Of a stretch of 64,000 bases of DNA, positions 1 to 7,543 are shown in pieces. The translations under genes and the position numbers were made by a program. Position 1 is the first letter of the stretch, and the number at the start of each line of letters is the position of its first letter. Origin of the DNA: Sporosarcina sp. NCCP-2222 (lineage in GTDB: Bacteria > Bacillota > Bacilli > Bacillales_A > Planococcaceae); contig NZ_BQYK01000005.1 of the NCBI RefSeq assembly GCF_023168145.1, forward strand, positions 85,439-149,438, given 5' to 3'. Below the pieces are notes generated by a model that saw only the letters and a program-made list of their open reading frames with translations, did not search any database and was not told the origin of the DNA.

Positions 1-71
1 TTCATACAAATGAGCTGCTAGAATCGATAGCCGATGTCCTTCGGGTGCAACAAGCCCAGTACAACCCATAG
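1..71 (+). CDS. C-terminal end of an unidentified protein (cut by window edge)
   Basis: The third forward frame is open from position 3 and ends at the TAG at 69-71, giving 22 residues (HTNELLESIADVLRVQQAQY then NP). A hairpin resembling a terminator follows directly, which supports a real gene end here. The helical tail beginning with His-Thr-x-Glu loosely recalls the C-terminal ends of class III aminotransferases, but this is too short to name. The rest of the gene lies left of the window. Confidence 0.5.
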   Translation, partial: HTNELLESIADVLRVQQAQYNP

Positions 72-115
72 CCTATATACAAGCCCTTTTGCCTCTTGGC
101 CATAGGCTTCTTTTC
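70..115 (+). terminator. Probable rho-independent terminator
   Basis: AGCCTAT (70-76) pairs with ATAGGCT (102-108), and a pyrimidine/T-rich tract follows. The loop is long and may contain a smaller inner stem. It sits just after the stop codon of the left-edge gene. Confidence 0.55.
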
Positions 116-221
116 TCTCAACCTACCGAACCGTAAATTATTAGCAATAGCCATCCATTTATATTAAAGTAATAGAAAGGTATAGAGATTCAATACGCAA
201 TCCACCAGGGGAGGCAAAGCA

Positions 222-1049
222 GTGACAAGATGTGAGGAACTATACGAATTTTTGGTCAACAAAGCAACAGCGTTGACAGAAAGATGGTATGAAGAATCTG
301 ACAAGACTTCAGGCGTTTATGCTTCTACAAACCCTGAGGAAATACGTTTTTTGAAAGAACAAAACAAGTTATTTCATCTAAAGTTTTTTCAAGTACTTAA
401 AGAGGATGAGGACATATTCCTTAAAAACCTAGAGGAGTGGATTTTGGCAGTCGCGAAAGATGAAAGCCATCAGGTTACGCCAATCAATTCCATTATGAAA
501 GAGTTTTATCGTGTCCGAAACCATTACTTGGAGCTCGTTCAACAATTCATCGTTGAACAGAATGGCACCGAAGAAGAATCGAATAAGTGGAGTCAAGTCA
601 TTATAGATACGATGGACCATGTGACCATTTGGTTCCTCGAAGAGTATGACAGATATTCGATGGAGCGTCTTAATAGTCACCGGGAACTGATCAACGAGCT
701 TAGTGTACCGGTCATATCACTTACATCAAATACCGGACTCTTGCCGCTTATCGGGGATATCGACACATTACGCGCAAAATACATTTTGGATGAGGCATTG
801 GCTCAATGTGCAGGCAAGGGACTGGATCGCCTATTCATCGATTTATCAGGCGTGCTTATTGTCGATACCATGGTTGCTCAGCAACTATTTCAATTACACG
901 AATCGCTGCGTCTGCTAGGCATTGAGACGACCCTTTGCGGCATTCGTCCGGAAATCGCTCAAACTGCTACGCAGCTTGGTCTGTCATTCGAAAATATAAC
1001 GATTAGTTCTACATTGCAGCGGGCCTTGCAGTCCACTGTCTTGCAATAA
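222..1049 (+). CDS. RsbR-family stressosome protein (STAS domain)
   Basis: A 275-residue cytoplasmic protein with the RsbR layout: a variable helical, globin-like sensor half (about 1-155) and a C-terminal STAS domain (about 160-270). Thr182 in LIGDIDTLRAK and Thr216 in IVDTMVAQQLF match the two threonines phosphorylated by RsbT in known RsbR proteins. Members assemble with RsbS and RsbT into stressosomes that control sigma-B or other outputs. Here the gene stands alone between two terminators with no rsbS, rsbT or rsbU beside it, so it is probably an accessory paralogue with its own input. The GTG start follows an AGGGGAGG site at 207-214. The family call is firm; the signal sensed is unknown. 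Confidence 0.88.
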   Translation: MTRCEELYEFLVNKATALTERWYEESDKTSGVYASTNPEEIRFLKEQNKLFHLKFFQVLKEDEDIFLKNLEEWILAVAKDESHQVTPINSIMKEFYRVRNHYLELVQQFIVEQNGTEEESNKWSQVIIDTMDHVTIWFLEEYDRYSMERLNSHRELINELSVPVISLTSNTGLLPLIGDIDTLRAKYILDEALAQCAGKGLDRLFIDLSGVLIVDTMVAQQLFQLHESLRLLGIETTLCGIRPEIAQTATQLGLSFENITISSTLQRALQSTVLQ

Positions 1050-1053
1050 AAAA

Positions 1054-1085
1054 AGTCCTTGGCGAATTTTGCCGAGGACTTTTTT
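1054..1085. terminator. Rho-independent terminator
   Basis: AGTCCTTGGC (1054-1063) pairs with GCCGAGGACT (1071-1080) around a 7-base loop, followed by five Ts. A-rich sequence on the other side could make it serve the minus-strand gene at 1105 as well. Confidence 0.9.
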
Positions 1086-1104
1086 ATTTATGGGCAATAC
1101 CGTG

Positions 1105-1476
1105 TTAAAACATCCCGTTCTCATTCGGCGAGTCGGCATTCAATGGTTGCCCCACATCCCACATCTCCACGATCTTTCCTTCGTAAAAGCGGAACAGATG
1201 CACAACCGCCGCTCCGATATCGCTAGCATTTTGTTGAATATGCGAATAGACCATCACTCTCCCGGCTTCCTCCATAGTCTGCTTCACTGTAATAATTTTT
1301 TCCGGGCTCCTGTCCCCATTCTGTTTCATTGCTGTCCGCAATGATTCTGCATCTCCAGGGAAATATGGATTATGGTGAATTAAATCAGGGCTCACATAAG
1401 TTTCAAATGCTTTGTCAATCTGTCCGGCAACGATACGTTGAAGAAACGCCACTGCCTTGTCTTTATTCGACTCCAT
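1105..1476 (-). CDS. SnoaL-like / NTF2-fold protein
   Basis: A 123-residue soluble protein that looks like the SnoaL-like polyketide-cyclase group of the NTF2 cone fold. Features seen are an N-terminal helix with AVAFLQRIVAGQIDKAF, an HHNPYFPGD segment (a common spot for active-site polar residues) and a C-terminal strand pattern VVHLFRFYEGKIVEMWDV typical of this fold. In Bacillales such proteins are mostly uncharacterised small-ligand binders or isomerases, and none of the neighbours points to polyketide synthesis. It is the last gene of a minus-strand run and is followed by the shared terminator at 1054-1085. The substrate is unknown. Confidence 0.75.
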   Translation of the reverse strand: MESNKDKAVAFLQRIVAGQIDKAFETYVSPDLIHHNPYFPGDAESLRTAMKQNGDRSPEKIITVKQTMEEAGRVMVYSHIQQNASDIGAAVVHLFRFYEGKIVEMWDVGQPLNADSPNENGMF

Positions 1477-1495
1477 CCAATTACTCCTCCTATGC

Positions 1496-2017
1496 TCAAT
1501 CTCGAACTTTACTTTTCGTAGCTTCCCTCAAATGGGCCACATGGTTTGGATTATCCTCCCACGCGCGCATGAGCTTTCGCTGCTTGTCTTTCAAGTCCGC
1601 CTCAGGCTCTTCAATAAGTTCCATGCGGTCCATCTTCTCCTGAAAAATGCCCGCTTCTTTCATTTTGCGCAAGCCTCCAAAGCCCTTTTCGTCATTCAAC
1701 AGCCAAACTACCCTTTTAATTTTGGAAAACAGAATTCCTCCTGTGCACATCGGACAAGGCTCCAATGTGCTGTATAGTGTAAATGTCTTCTGCCGAATTT
1801 TGGCATCAAATATAGATTCTCCGGCATTTCTTATGACATCAATTTCCGCGTGTGCCGTAGTATCTTGGGCAGAATGGACACGATTCCGGCCAATGGCAAT
1901 TACGTTAGACTGCTCGTCCACAAGAACGGCACCGACCGGGTATGTATTTTCTTGTAATGCCAGTTCAGCCTGCTCCAGTGCCAGCTCCAAGTATTTTCGG
2001 TCTTGATTACTACTCAA
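1496..2017 (-). CDS. Nucleoside/nucleobase deaminase, cytidine deaminase-like fold
   Basis: A zinc-dependent deaminase of the guanine deaminase / tRNA-adenosine deaminase group. The zinc signature is complete: His56-Ala-Glu58 (HAE) and Pro-Cys88-Pro-Met-Cys91 (PCxxC). The open frame extends to 2041, but the best start is a TTG at 2017, ten bases after an AGGAGG and overlapping the stop of the upstream membrane-protein gene (TTGAGTAG), which suggests translational coupling. It would run 173 residues. Whether it acts on guanine, cytosine or another base cannot be read from the motifs. It is not clearly TadA, since the tRNA-binding features were not recognised. Confidence 0.85.
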   Translation of the reverse strand: MSSNQDRKYLELALEQAELALQENTYPVGAVLVDEQSNVIAIGRNRVHSAQDTTAHAEIDVIRNAGESIFDAKIRQKTFTLYSTLEPCPMCTGGILFSKIKRVVWLLNDEKGFGGLRKMKEAGIFQEKMDRMELIEEPEADLKDKQRKLMRAWEDNPNHVAHLREATKSKVRD

Positions 2018-2525
2018 TGGACTTTCCCCTCCTAGAGTCATTTACGCACCGAACCGCATAGGTGAACAATCCAGCAAAGATGGTGGCAGCAAGAAACCAC
2101 AGATACGTGAATCCATTGAAGTACTGGCTGTTGACATGTGGTGAAGCAAGGGAATCTGTAATCGAGCGGATGTAATCCCAGTCTTCCCATCCATGCATTT
2201 CTTTGTTCACTTGAAACAAATACTGTCGATATCGTTCCAATGCCTGTTGCTGATAATATATACCGGCCCCTATTACAGCTGCCAGTACTAGCAACATACC
2301 CCCTGCAGCCGCTAACTGGAGTTTCATCTTTTTAAAGATAAAATACCAAAGGACAAGTGACAAGATAAAAAGAAGCGGCAACGGCATCATGAACAAGAGA
2401 GCAACATTCCCATTCCCTGACACACTGCCTGGGCGCGGGGTTAACTGATTAATAAGCCAAAACAAACCGGCTGATATTACAAGTAAACCGCCGAGAGCCA
2501 GGTTCATCTTTTTCATGTGCATCAC
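2010..2525 (-). CDS. Uncharacterised membrane protein
   Basis: A 171-residue protein with four likely membrane segments (about 8-27, 42-65, 70-91 and 141-162) and a polar stretch of about 50 residues between the third and fourth (QQQALERYRQYLF onward). No family was recognised. The frame opens with GTG-ATG-CAC-ATG after an AGAGG site, so the exact start is uncertain within four codons. Its stop overlaps the probable TTG start of the deaminase downstream, and the aspartate dehydrogenase gene ends just upstream, so the three are likely co-transcribed. It is probably in the cytoplasmic membrane; function unknown. Confidence 0.7.
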   Translation of the reverse strand: MMHMKKMNLALGGLLVISAGLFWLINQLTPRPGSVSGNGNVALLFMMPLPLLFILSLVLWYFIFKKMKLQLAAAGGMLLVLAAVIGAGIYYQQQALERYRQYLFQVNKEMHGWEDWDYIRSITDSLASPHVNSQYFNGFTYLWFLAATIFAGLFTYAVRCVNDSRRGKSIE

Positions 2526-2534
2526 ATCCTCTGT

Positions 2535-3317
2535 TTATCTGCCGATCCTAACCGCATTCCCTTTGTTCTTGAGTGTCGAAATGATGCTCAAAGCGGCGAG
2601 ATAACTCGTTTTCGGATTTGAAGGCATCGGCTTATTTTCAATTTCCATCCGCATCTCTCCAAAGTCCCCGGCAGCTTCGATACAGTGTGTATTTCGATCA
2701 ATGTCAGGATCGGCGATGACACGCACCATCGTTTTCTCGGAACCAAGACCCGCCAAGGATAACAGTAAGGCGACATTCACATTTCTGGGGAATCTTTCGA
2801 TTGCCGCCCTAGCAGACCCTTCGAAGATTACCGCAGCTTCTTCGATGGATTCCATCCCTAACGAACGAGGTGATTTTTTCGTTGTAATCCGGACTTCGCG
2901 CAACCCGCCTATAGCATTTGCCGATTGCAAAAGATCCAGTCCTCCTATGGCTCCGGAAGGGAGATAGATTATTACTCCATTTCTTTTCGCAAGATCTCGT
3001 ATTTCTTGTAAGAATGCATCGTCTTTAAGTGCACCAATACTGCTGACGATCAAGTCCTTTTTATTCTCTACAATTTGTTTCATATAATGGACAGCAGCCT
3101 CCACAGTTGCCGCTTCCACAACGATGTCTATCGATGACTGAAGAAACGCCTGGAAGTCCGTATAAAAAGCAACTCCATATTGTTCTTTTAGTCGCTCTCC
3201 TGCTTCGTTATTTCTGCCAAACAGCGAAACGACCTTTCCATCCACTTGCTTATCTATGTTGAATACCTCTAATAAATGCGTTGCAATATTGCCTGTCCCG
3301 ATAATACCGATCTTCAT
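2535..3317 (-). CDS. L-aspartate dehydrogenase (NadX-like)
   Basis: A 260-residue NAD(P)-dependent dehydrogenase. The N-terminus is a Rossmann fold (KIGIIGTGNIATHLL); conserved stretches follow, including SIGAL, LPSGAIGGLDLLQS, FPRNVNVALLLSLAG and the C-terminal NTHCIEAAGDFGEM with the catalytic-region His. These match the aspartate dehydrogenase family, which oxidises L-aspartate to iminoaspartate, the NAD precursor, or runs in reverse. No nadA or nadC is nearby, so a role in NAD synthesis rather than aspartate catabolism is unproven. It heads a minus-strand run with a membrane protein and a deaminase. Confidence 0.85.
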   Translation of the reverse strand: MKIGIIGTGNIATHLLEVFNIDKQVDGKVVSLFGRNNEAGERLKEQYGVAFYTDFQAFLQSSIDIVVEAATVEAAVHYMKQIVENKKDLIVSSIGALKDDAFLQEIRDLAKRNGVIIYLPSGAIGGLDLLQSANAIGGLREVRITTKKSPRSLGMESIEEAAVIFEGSARAAIERFPRNVNVALLLSLAGLGSEKTMVRVIADPDIDRNTHCIEAAGDFGEMRMEIENKPMPSNPKTSYLAALSIISTLKNKGNAVRIGR

Positions 3318-3356
3318 GCTGTCCCTCCTATCATGATGGATGAGCCCTGCTTTGGC

Positions 3357-3551
3357 CTACTGCCACGGATAAGCACTCCACATCCAATAGACGGCAAAAC
3401 CGATAAACAGAACGAAAGTGAAGGCCGTAGAGATTTTTAAGACGGTTGAATTTTTCATATTCCTATTCAGTATCTTATAAATGACGAAATTAACTGCGAT
3501 AACGGCAATCAGCGTGAGAAAGACCCACAGCCAATATTCTATGCCCATCAT
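3357..3551 (-). CDS. Small membrane protein
   Basis: A 64-residue protein with two probable transmembrane helices (about 5-25 and 40-60). The frame is open to 3608, but ATG-ATG at 3546-3551 follows an AGGGGGTG site at good distance and gives the clean start MMGIEYWLWVF. No family was recognised. It lies between the aspartate dehydrogenase gene and another small membrane protein on the same strand. Its hydrophobic make-up and good ribosome binding site support a real gene; function unknown. Confidence 0.65.
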   Translation of the reverse strand: MMGIEYWLWVFLTLIAVIAVNFVIYKILNRNMKNSTVLKISTAFTFVLFIGFAVYWMWSAYPWQ

Positions 3552-3633
3552 CCAGCACCCCCTATTGCTAAATTGTCCCAGTTGTTCATTTCTTTCATGG
3601 TACCACATCTGGAACCGTTCATGCGTATTGCTT

Positions 3634-3858
3634 CTATAACACCTTTAAAAACCAGATGAGATAAAACAATGTTAAGATGGCTAACCCGATCATAGACCTA
3701 ATTTTTATATACTTTATCCCCTCTTCCGAAAACTCGGGATCCTCGCTATACATCCAGCGTTCTCCCCATAATGTTGTATCTTCCGGATATTTCAGTTGGA
3801 GGATTAGAAAGAGATAGATAGGGCTGAGTAAGATAAATGTGATAATGAACGTAAACAT
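3634..3858 (-). CDS. Small membrane protein
   Basis: A 74-residue protein with hydrophobic helices at both ends (about 2-20 and 55-73) and an acidic, aromatic middle containing TTLWGERWMYSEDPEFSEE. This arrangement recalls short Bacillus membrane proteins of unknown function in which a soluble hairpin lies between two membrane helices. No partner is evident beyond the flanking small membrane protein and lipoprotein genes on the same strand. Function not recognised. Confidence 0.6.
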   Translation of the reverse strand: MFTFIITFILLSPIYLFLILQLKYPEDTTLWGERWMYSEDPEFSEEGIKYIKIRSMIGLAILTLFYLIWFLKVL

Positions 3859-3943
3859 ACCATTCCCCTTTTCTCCCAGTTTACTTATTTATATATACGT
3901 AACTGGACTTCAGGAGTTTCAAAACTACCCATATTCTGCTGAA

Positions 3944-4318
3944 TCAATCCCTAGAGGTCAGCAGAAGATACACCTCTTTTGCATCTTCCATCTGAAAGGT
4001 ATAAACGGTATGCGTATCTAAGGTGTTCATGACCGCTCCCGACTCTTCGGAAATCCAAAGAAAGTACGTGTCGCCATCTAGTTCAAATTTGTAATTCGGA
4101 TTCACCATGTCCACAATTCCTGGCAGCCTGTCTGCCCTTTTCACAGCATGCTTCAGTTGCTTTAGGACATCTGCTTCTGTGATTGCTTGCAAGGAGGATT
4201 CACTGTATAAGCTCTCACTTTTCTGCAAGGCAAGGGGCGGGGCTTTTTCTTTCGTCTCGGAACAACAGGCAAGGACGGGCAGCAACAGTGAGATAATGCC
4301 AGCAACATACCATCTCAT
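3944..4318 (-). CDS. Small lipoprotein, YhfM-like
   Basis: A 124-residue secreted lipoprotein. The ATG at 4318 follows AGGAG by seven bases and is preferred over the TTG at 4336. The signal peptide MRWYVAGIISLLLPVLAC ends in a lipobox with Cys18. The mature part (DVLKQLKHAVKRADRLPGIV, then FELDGDTYFLWISEESGAVMN and a final VYTFQ) resembles the small YhfM-like lipoprotein domain of Bacillus, which often reads as a PepSY-like fold. It is the outermost gene of the minus-strand run that starts here. Role unknown. Confidence 0.75.
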   Translation of the reverse strand: MRWYVAGIISLLLPVLACCSETKEKAPPLALQKSESLYSESSLQAITEADVLKQLKHAVKRADRLPGIVDMVNPNYKFELDGDTYFLWISEESGAVMNTLDTHTVYTFQMEDAKEVYLLLTSRD

Positions 4319-4467
4319 TTCATCACTCCTATTCAAGTTGTTAACCTATTGAATAAGACGGTTCTCAATTGTTTTCGTCTCAGCTATTTCGCTAATCTAT
4401 TATTTATTATCAAAACGTACTGAATAGTCATTCATTTCATGGTAAGCTACTAATAAGAGGGATTAAA

Positions 4468-5301
4468 TTGGGGGTGCAGCCATTGTTCTTGAAAAAGACA
4501 TGCATTCAAGGAGAATCAAGCGGCGTACGGTACATTAATGGCATTCTTTCCTGGAAAGGGGTGCAGCTTAATGTGCACTGTTTTGAAACAGATGGGGGTT
4601 TGATTGATACGGGGGCCCAATCTTTACTAGAGGAGTTCAAGCCTTTCTTTGCCAAAGCGGACATTGATCAAATCATCGTCACACATGCACATGAAGATCA
4701 TACAGGCGGAGCAGGATTTCTGCAAAATGAGTATGGGCTGCCCATTTATATTCATGACATGTCCATTGAAGAATGTACCGAAAAAGCAAAGTATCCGCTC
4801 TATCGGAAATGGTTCTGGGGAAAGAGGCAGCCATTTTTAGCACAGCCGATTGGAGAGTCCTTTACATCACGAAATTGCTCTTGGAGTGTGATTACGACAC
4901 CCGGCCACTCAAATGATCATTTGGCTTTCCTAAATTCAGATACCGGACAACTCTTCTCAGGTGATTTATTTGTTCATCCAAAGACCAAACTGATCATGCG
5001 CGAAGAGAGCATCCCAACCATTATCTCTTCCATCGAAAAAGTATTATTCTTCGAATTTGACGAACTGTTCTGCTGCCACGCGGGCTATGTCAAAGAGGGA
5101 CGAAAAGCGTTTCAAAGCAAGTTGGATTATCTCTATGAACTGCGAGCGCAAACCCTTGATCTATATGCGAAAGGTTGCCATGCGATAGAGATTCAAACAA
5201 GGCTATTTCCAAAAAAATATCCCATCAGCCGCTTTTCAGCCGGCGAATGGGATTCCATCCATATGATCAATTCGATTATTAAAGAAGCGGGGACGCCCTG
5301 A
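4468..5301 (+). CDS. Metallo-beta-lactamase-fold hydrolase
   Basis: A 277-residue cytoplasmic hydrolase with a complete binuclear metal site: THAHEDHTGG (His73, His75, Asp77, His78), GHSNDH (His147), SGDLF (Asp166) and CCHAGY (His204). This is the glyoxalase II / RNase Z-type superfamily, and substrates range from thioesters and lactones to phosphodiesters. The TTG start has AGAGGG six bases upstream; a GTG two codons later is an alternative. The C-terminal 60 residues, with YLYELRAQTLDLYAKG, are helical and resemble the tail of MBL proteins that close over the active site. It stands alone on the plus strand. Substrate unknown. Confidence 0.82.
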   Translation: MGVQPLFLKKTCIQGESSGVRYINGILSWKGVQLNVHCFETDGGLIDTGAQSLLEEFKPFFAKADIDQIIVTHAHEDHTGGAGFLQNEYGLPIYIHDMSIEECTEKAKYPLYRKWFWGKRQPFLAQPIGESFTSRNCSWSVITTPGHSNDHLAFLNSDTGQLFSGDLFVHPKTKLIMREESIPTIISSIEKVLFFEFDELFCCHAGYVKEGRKAFQSKLDYLYELRAQTLDLYAKGCHAIEIQTRLFPKKYPISRFSAGEWDSIHMINSIIKEAGTP

Positions 5302-5344
5302 TTTTTATGGAGTGCCCTCTTCTGGATGGAGTGGTGCTGGCCTC

Positions 5345-5836
5345 TCACTGATACGTTGTCACAAATGAAGGCCGCGGGAAAATATTCGGCCGCTTGTCGA
5401 TGCCCTCGCTCGTTCCCCGTTTTGCATGAGCTTTCGAGTAGGCTTGCGATTGCTGCCAGCTAATAAATGACTCCTCGTTTTCCCACATGGTCAAAATGAC
5501 ATACGTATCTGAATCAAGCGGGCGAAGAACACGAATGGCGACAAACCCCGGCTCCTGTTCAATCAGTCCGGCCCGATTCCGAAAACGCTGCTCAAACAGC
5601 TCTTTGCCATCCTCACTGACCGGAATATTATTCAGCACAGCAAAACGGCCAGGCTCCAGTTCTCCTGTCCAATCCAAAACCTCGTAAGACTCGGTCCATC
5701 CAACCGGCGAAGACTCTTCCTCCAGCAACAGCAAATGCTCTTCATTATTTTTCAAATGAATGTTCATTCCGTTCCCGATTTGTTCTTTTATCTTCATTAC
5801 TTCCTGCTCGTTTCCTAACCACTTGAAAATTTTCAT
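5345..5836 (-). CDS. hmoB: Heme-degrading monooxygenase, HmoB-like
   Basis: A 163-residue protein with an extended N-terminal half and a C-terminal antibiotic-biosynthesis-monooxygenase (ABM) domain (about 65-155) holding FAVLNNIPVSEDGKELFEQRF, LRPLDSDTYVILTMWENEESF and the typical W-x-x-S-x-A-Y/H tail. Length and order match Bacillus subtilis HmoB (YhgC), an IsdG-type enzyme that opens heme and frees iron. No Fur box was recognised upstream, and the iron/heme importer is elsewhere in the window (49-52.5 kb). The start ATG has a GGAGATTTT-type site. HmoB-like is a confident family call; activity is inferred. Confidence 0.85.
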   Translation of the reverse strand: MKIFKWLGNEQEVMKIKEQIGNGMNIHLKNNEEHLLLLEEESSPVGWTESYEVLDWTGELEPGRFAVLNNIPVSEDGKELFEQRFRNRAGLIEQEPGFVAIRVLRPLDSDTYVILTMWENEESFISWQQSQAYSKAHAKRGTSEGIDKRPNIFPRPSFVTTYQ

Positions 5837-5907
5837 TGTAAAATCTCCTTTTTACGAAATGGACTTTTTATTAGATCGAATCAGTAGAATACATTTCTCC
5901 ATCAGTC

Positions 5908-6447
5908 TTACAGAAAATTGGCCTTATCGTAGTCTTGTTTTAGGATCGCCATGATAATTTCATCAACATATTGTCCATTATATTTTAATGACTGCCGGAG
6001 AACTCCTTCTCGCTGAAATCCTGTTTTCTCATATGCTCTAATACCACGAGCATTATGCGCAAAGACCTCTAGCTGCAATCGATTCAAACGGAGATGATTG
6101 AAAACATACCGCAGAACGAGTTGAATGGCTTCCGTCCCATACCCCTTGCCAGTTAACTGAACCGAGCGCATTGATATGCGAAAACCCGCTTTAAGATCTT
6201 CTTCATCAATATCTAAAATAGAAAGTTCACCTAGTAAGGAGTGATCCTCCTTTGAACAGATGGCAAAGTCTTGACGTGTTTGGTCATTAGCACAATTATC
6301 AATGTGCCGTTTAATTTGGTCCAGTGTAAAGACAGCCTTCGTACCAGTCATATATCGTATCTCTTCATCCGTCGTCATTTCCAATAAAGCCGTTGCATCT
6401 TGCCCACAAAGCGGTCGTAAGTAAATTCGTTCATTTTCTAGAAACAT
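5908..6447 (-). CDS. GNAT N-acetyltransferase, RimJ/RimL type
   Basis: A 179-residue acetyltransferase. The N-terminus ERIYLRPLCGQDATALLEM is the usual RimJ/RimL opening, followed by LTGKGYGTEAIQLVLRYVFN, which holds the acetyl-CoA pyrophosphate-binding Q/R-x-x-G-x-G/A signature, and LRLNRLQLEVFAHNARGIRA-YEKTGFQREG, the C-terminal acetyl-CoA site. Such enzymes acetylate protein N-termini, amino acids or small amines. The substrate cannot be told. It is a single gene, divergent from the osmoprotectant transporter. Confidence 0.85.
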   Translation of the reverse strand: MFLENERIYLRPLCGQDATALLEMTTDEEIRYMTGTKAVFTLDQIKRHIDNCANDQTRQDFAICSKEDHSLLGELSILDIDEEDLKAGFRISMRSVQLTGKGYGTEAIQLVLRYVFNHLRLNRLQLEVFAHNARGIRAYEKTGFQREGVLRQSLKYNGQYVDEIIMAILKQDYDKANFL

Positions 6448-6592
6448 TCATCAATTACCTCCTGACAATTGTCGGCTTTCCAAGGGATGTTTATGGGTAT
6501 AGATCACTGGCCGTCTTGCTAAAATTAATTGTATATCATTTCCTTTTAAAACGTAAATATGACACGATGAAGATTGCAAAGGAGTGAAGCGG

Positions 6593-7543
6593 ATGATCCG
6601 TTTTGAAAAAGTATCCAAAACATATGATGATCAAACACTGGTCGTTGACTCCATCAACTTGGAAATCGACCGTGGAGAATTTCTTGTGTTAATCGGACCT
6701 AGCGGTTGCGGGAAGACGACAACATTAAAAATGATTAATCGCCTTATCCCCCTCACGGACGGTACGATTTGGATCGATAACAAGAAAGTCAGCGAGTATC
6801 CGATTCATGAACTGCGCTGGCGTATCGGGTACGTTCTGCAGCAGATTGCCTTGTTCCCTCATATGACGATTGAGGAGAATATTGCGATCGTGCCTGAGCT
6901 GAAGAAATGGAAAAAGGAGCGTATTCATGCCCGTGTGACCGAATTGCTCGACATGGTAGGTCTGGACGCAGATACGTACCGGCATAGGAAACCGAGTGAA
7001 CTATCCGGCGGGCAGCAGCAGCGAATTGGCGTCATTCGGGCATTAGCGGCTGATCCCGACATTATCCTCATGGATGAGCCGTTCAGCGCACTTGATCCGA
7101 TTAGCCGCGCGAAACTGCAGGATGATTTGATGTATCTGCAAAAGACGATTAAAAAGACGATCGTGTTCGTCACGCATGATATCCAGGAAGCTTTGAAGCT
7201 GGCAGACCGGCTTTGCATCATGAAGGATGGGAAGATTGAACAGATCGGCACACCTCAAGAAGTGACATCCCAGCCGGCTACAGCTTTTGTACATGAATTT
7301 ATAACAAGCGGCATACCGGACCCTTTTAAGATAGCAGACCATTTACAGCCCCTTGAGGAAGGGTTCGATCGCTTTCCAACCGTCTCCATCGACGAAGGCT
7401 GGGCGAAACTGCTGAATTCCCTCGTTGCTTCAGAACAAGTGGCGGTTCAAAAAGAAGGTGAAGTGGTTGGCACGATATCGCGGGAAACGGTAATTGCTTA
7501 TTTGGCCAATGATGCAAGGGAGGGACGTCTAACGAATGAATAA
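6593..7543 (+). CDS. opuFA: Osmoprotectant ABC transporter ATP-binding protein (OpuF type)
   Basis: The cytoplasmic ATPase of a glycine betaine/choline-type importer, 316 residues from the ATG at 6593, which has GGAG eight bases upstream; an in-frame GTG lies three codons before. Walker A is GPSGCGKT (35-42), the signature is LSGGQQQR (137-144) and Walker B IILMDEP precedes SALD; the H-loop is VTHD. Beyond about residue 250 only one short CBS-like tail is visible, against the tandem CBS pair of OpuCA, so ionic-strength sensing may differ. The stop overlaps the start of the fused permease gene by eight bases, which makes a two-gene operon. Confidence 0.9.
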   Translation: MIRFEKVSKTYDDQTLVVDSINLEIDRGEFLVLIGPSGCGKTTTLKMINRLIPLTDGTIWIDNKKVSEYPIHELRWRIGYVLQQIALFPHMTIEENIAIVPELKKWKKERIHARVTELLDMVGLDADTYRHRKPSELSGGQQQRIGVIRALAADPDIILMDEPFSALDPISRAKLQDDLMYLQKTIKKTIVFVTHDIQEALKLADRLCIMKDGKIEQIGTPQEVTSQPATAFVHEFITSGIPDPFKIADHLQPLEEGFDRFPTVSIDEGWAKLLNSLVASEQVAVQKEGEVVGTISRETVIAYLANDAREGRLTNE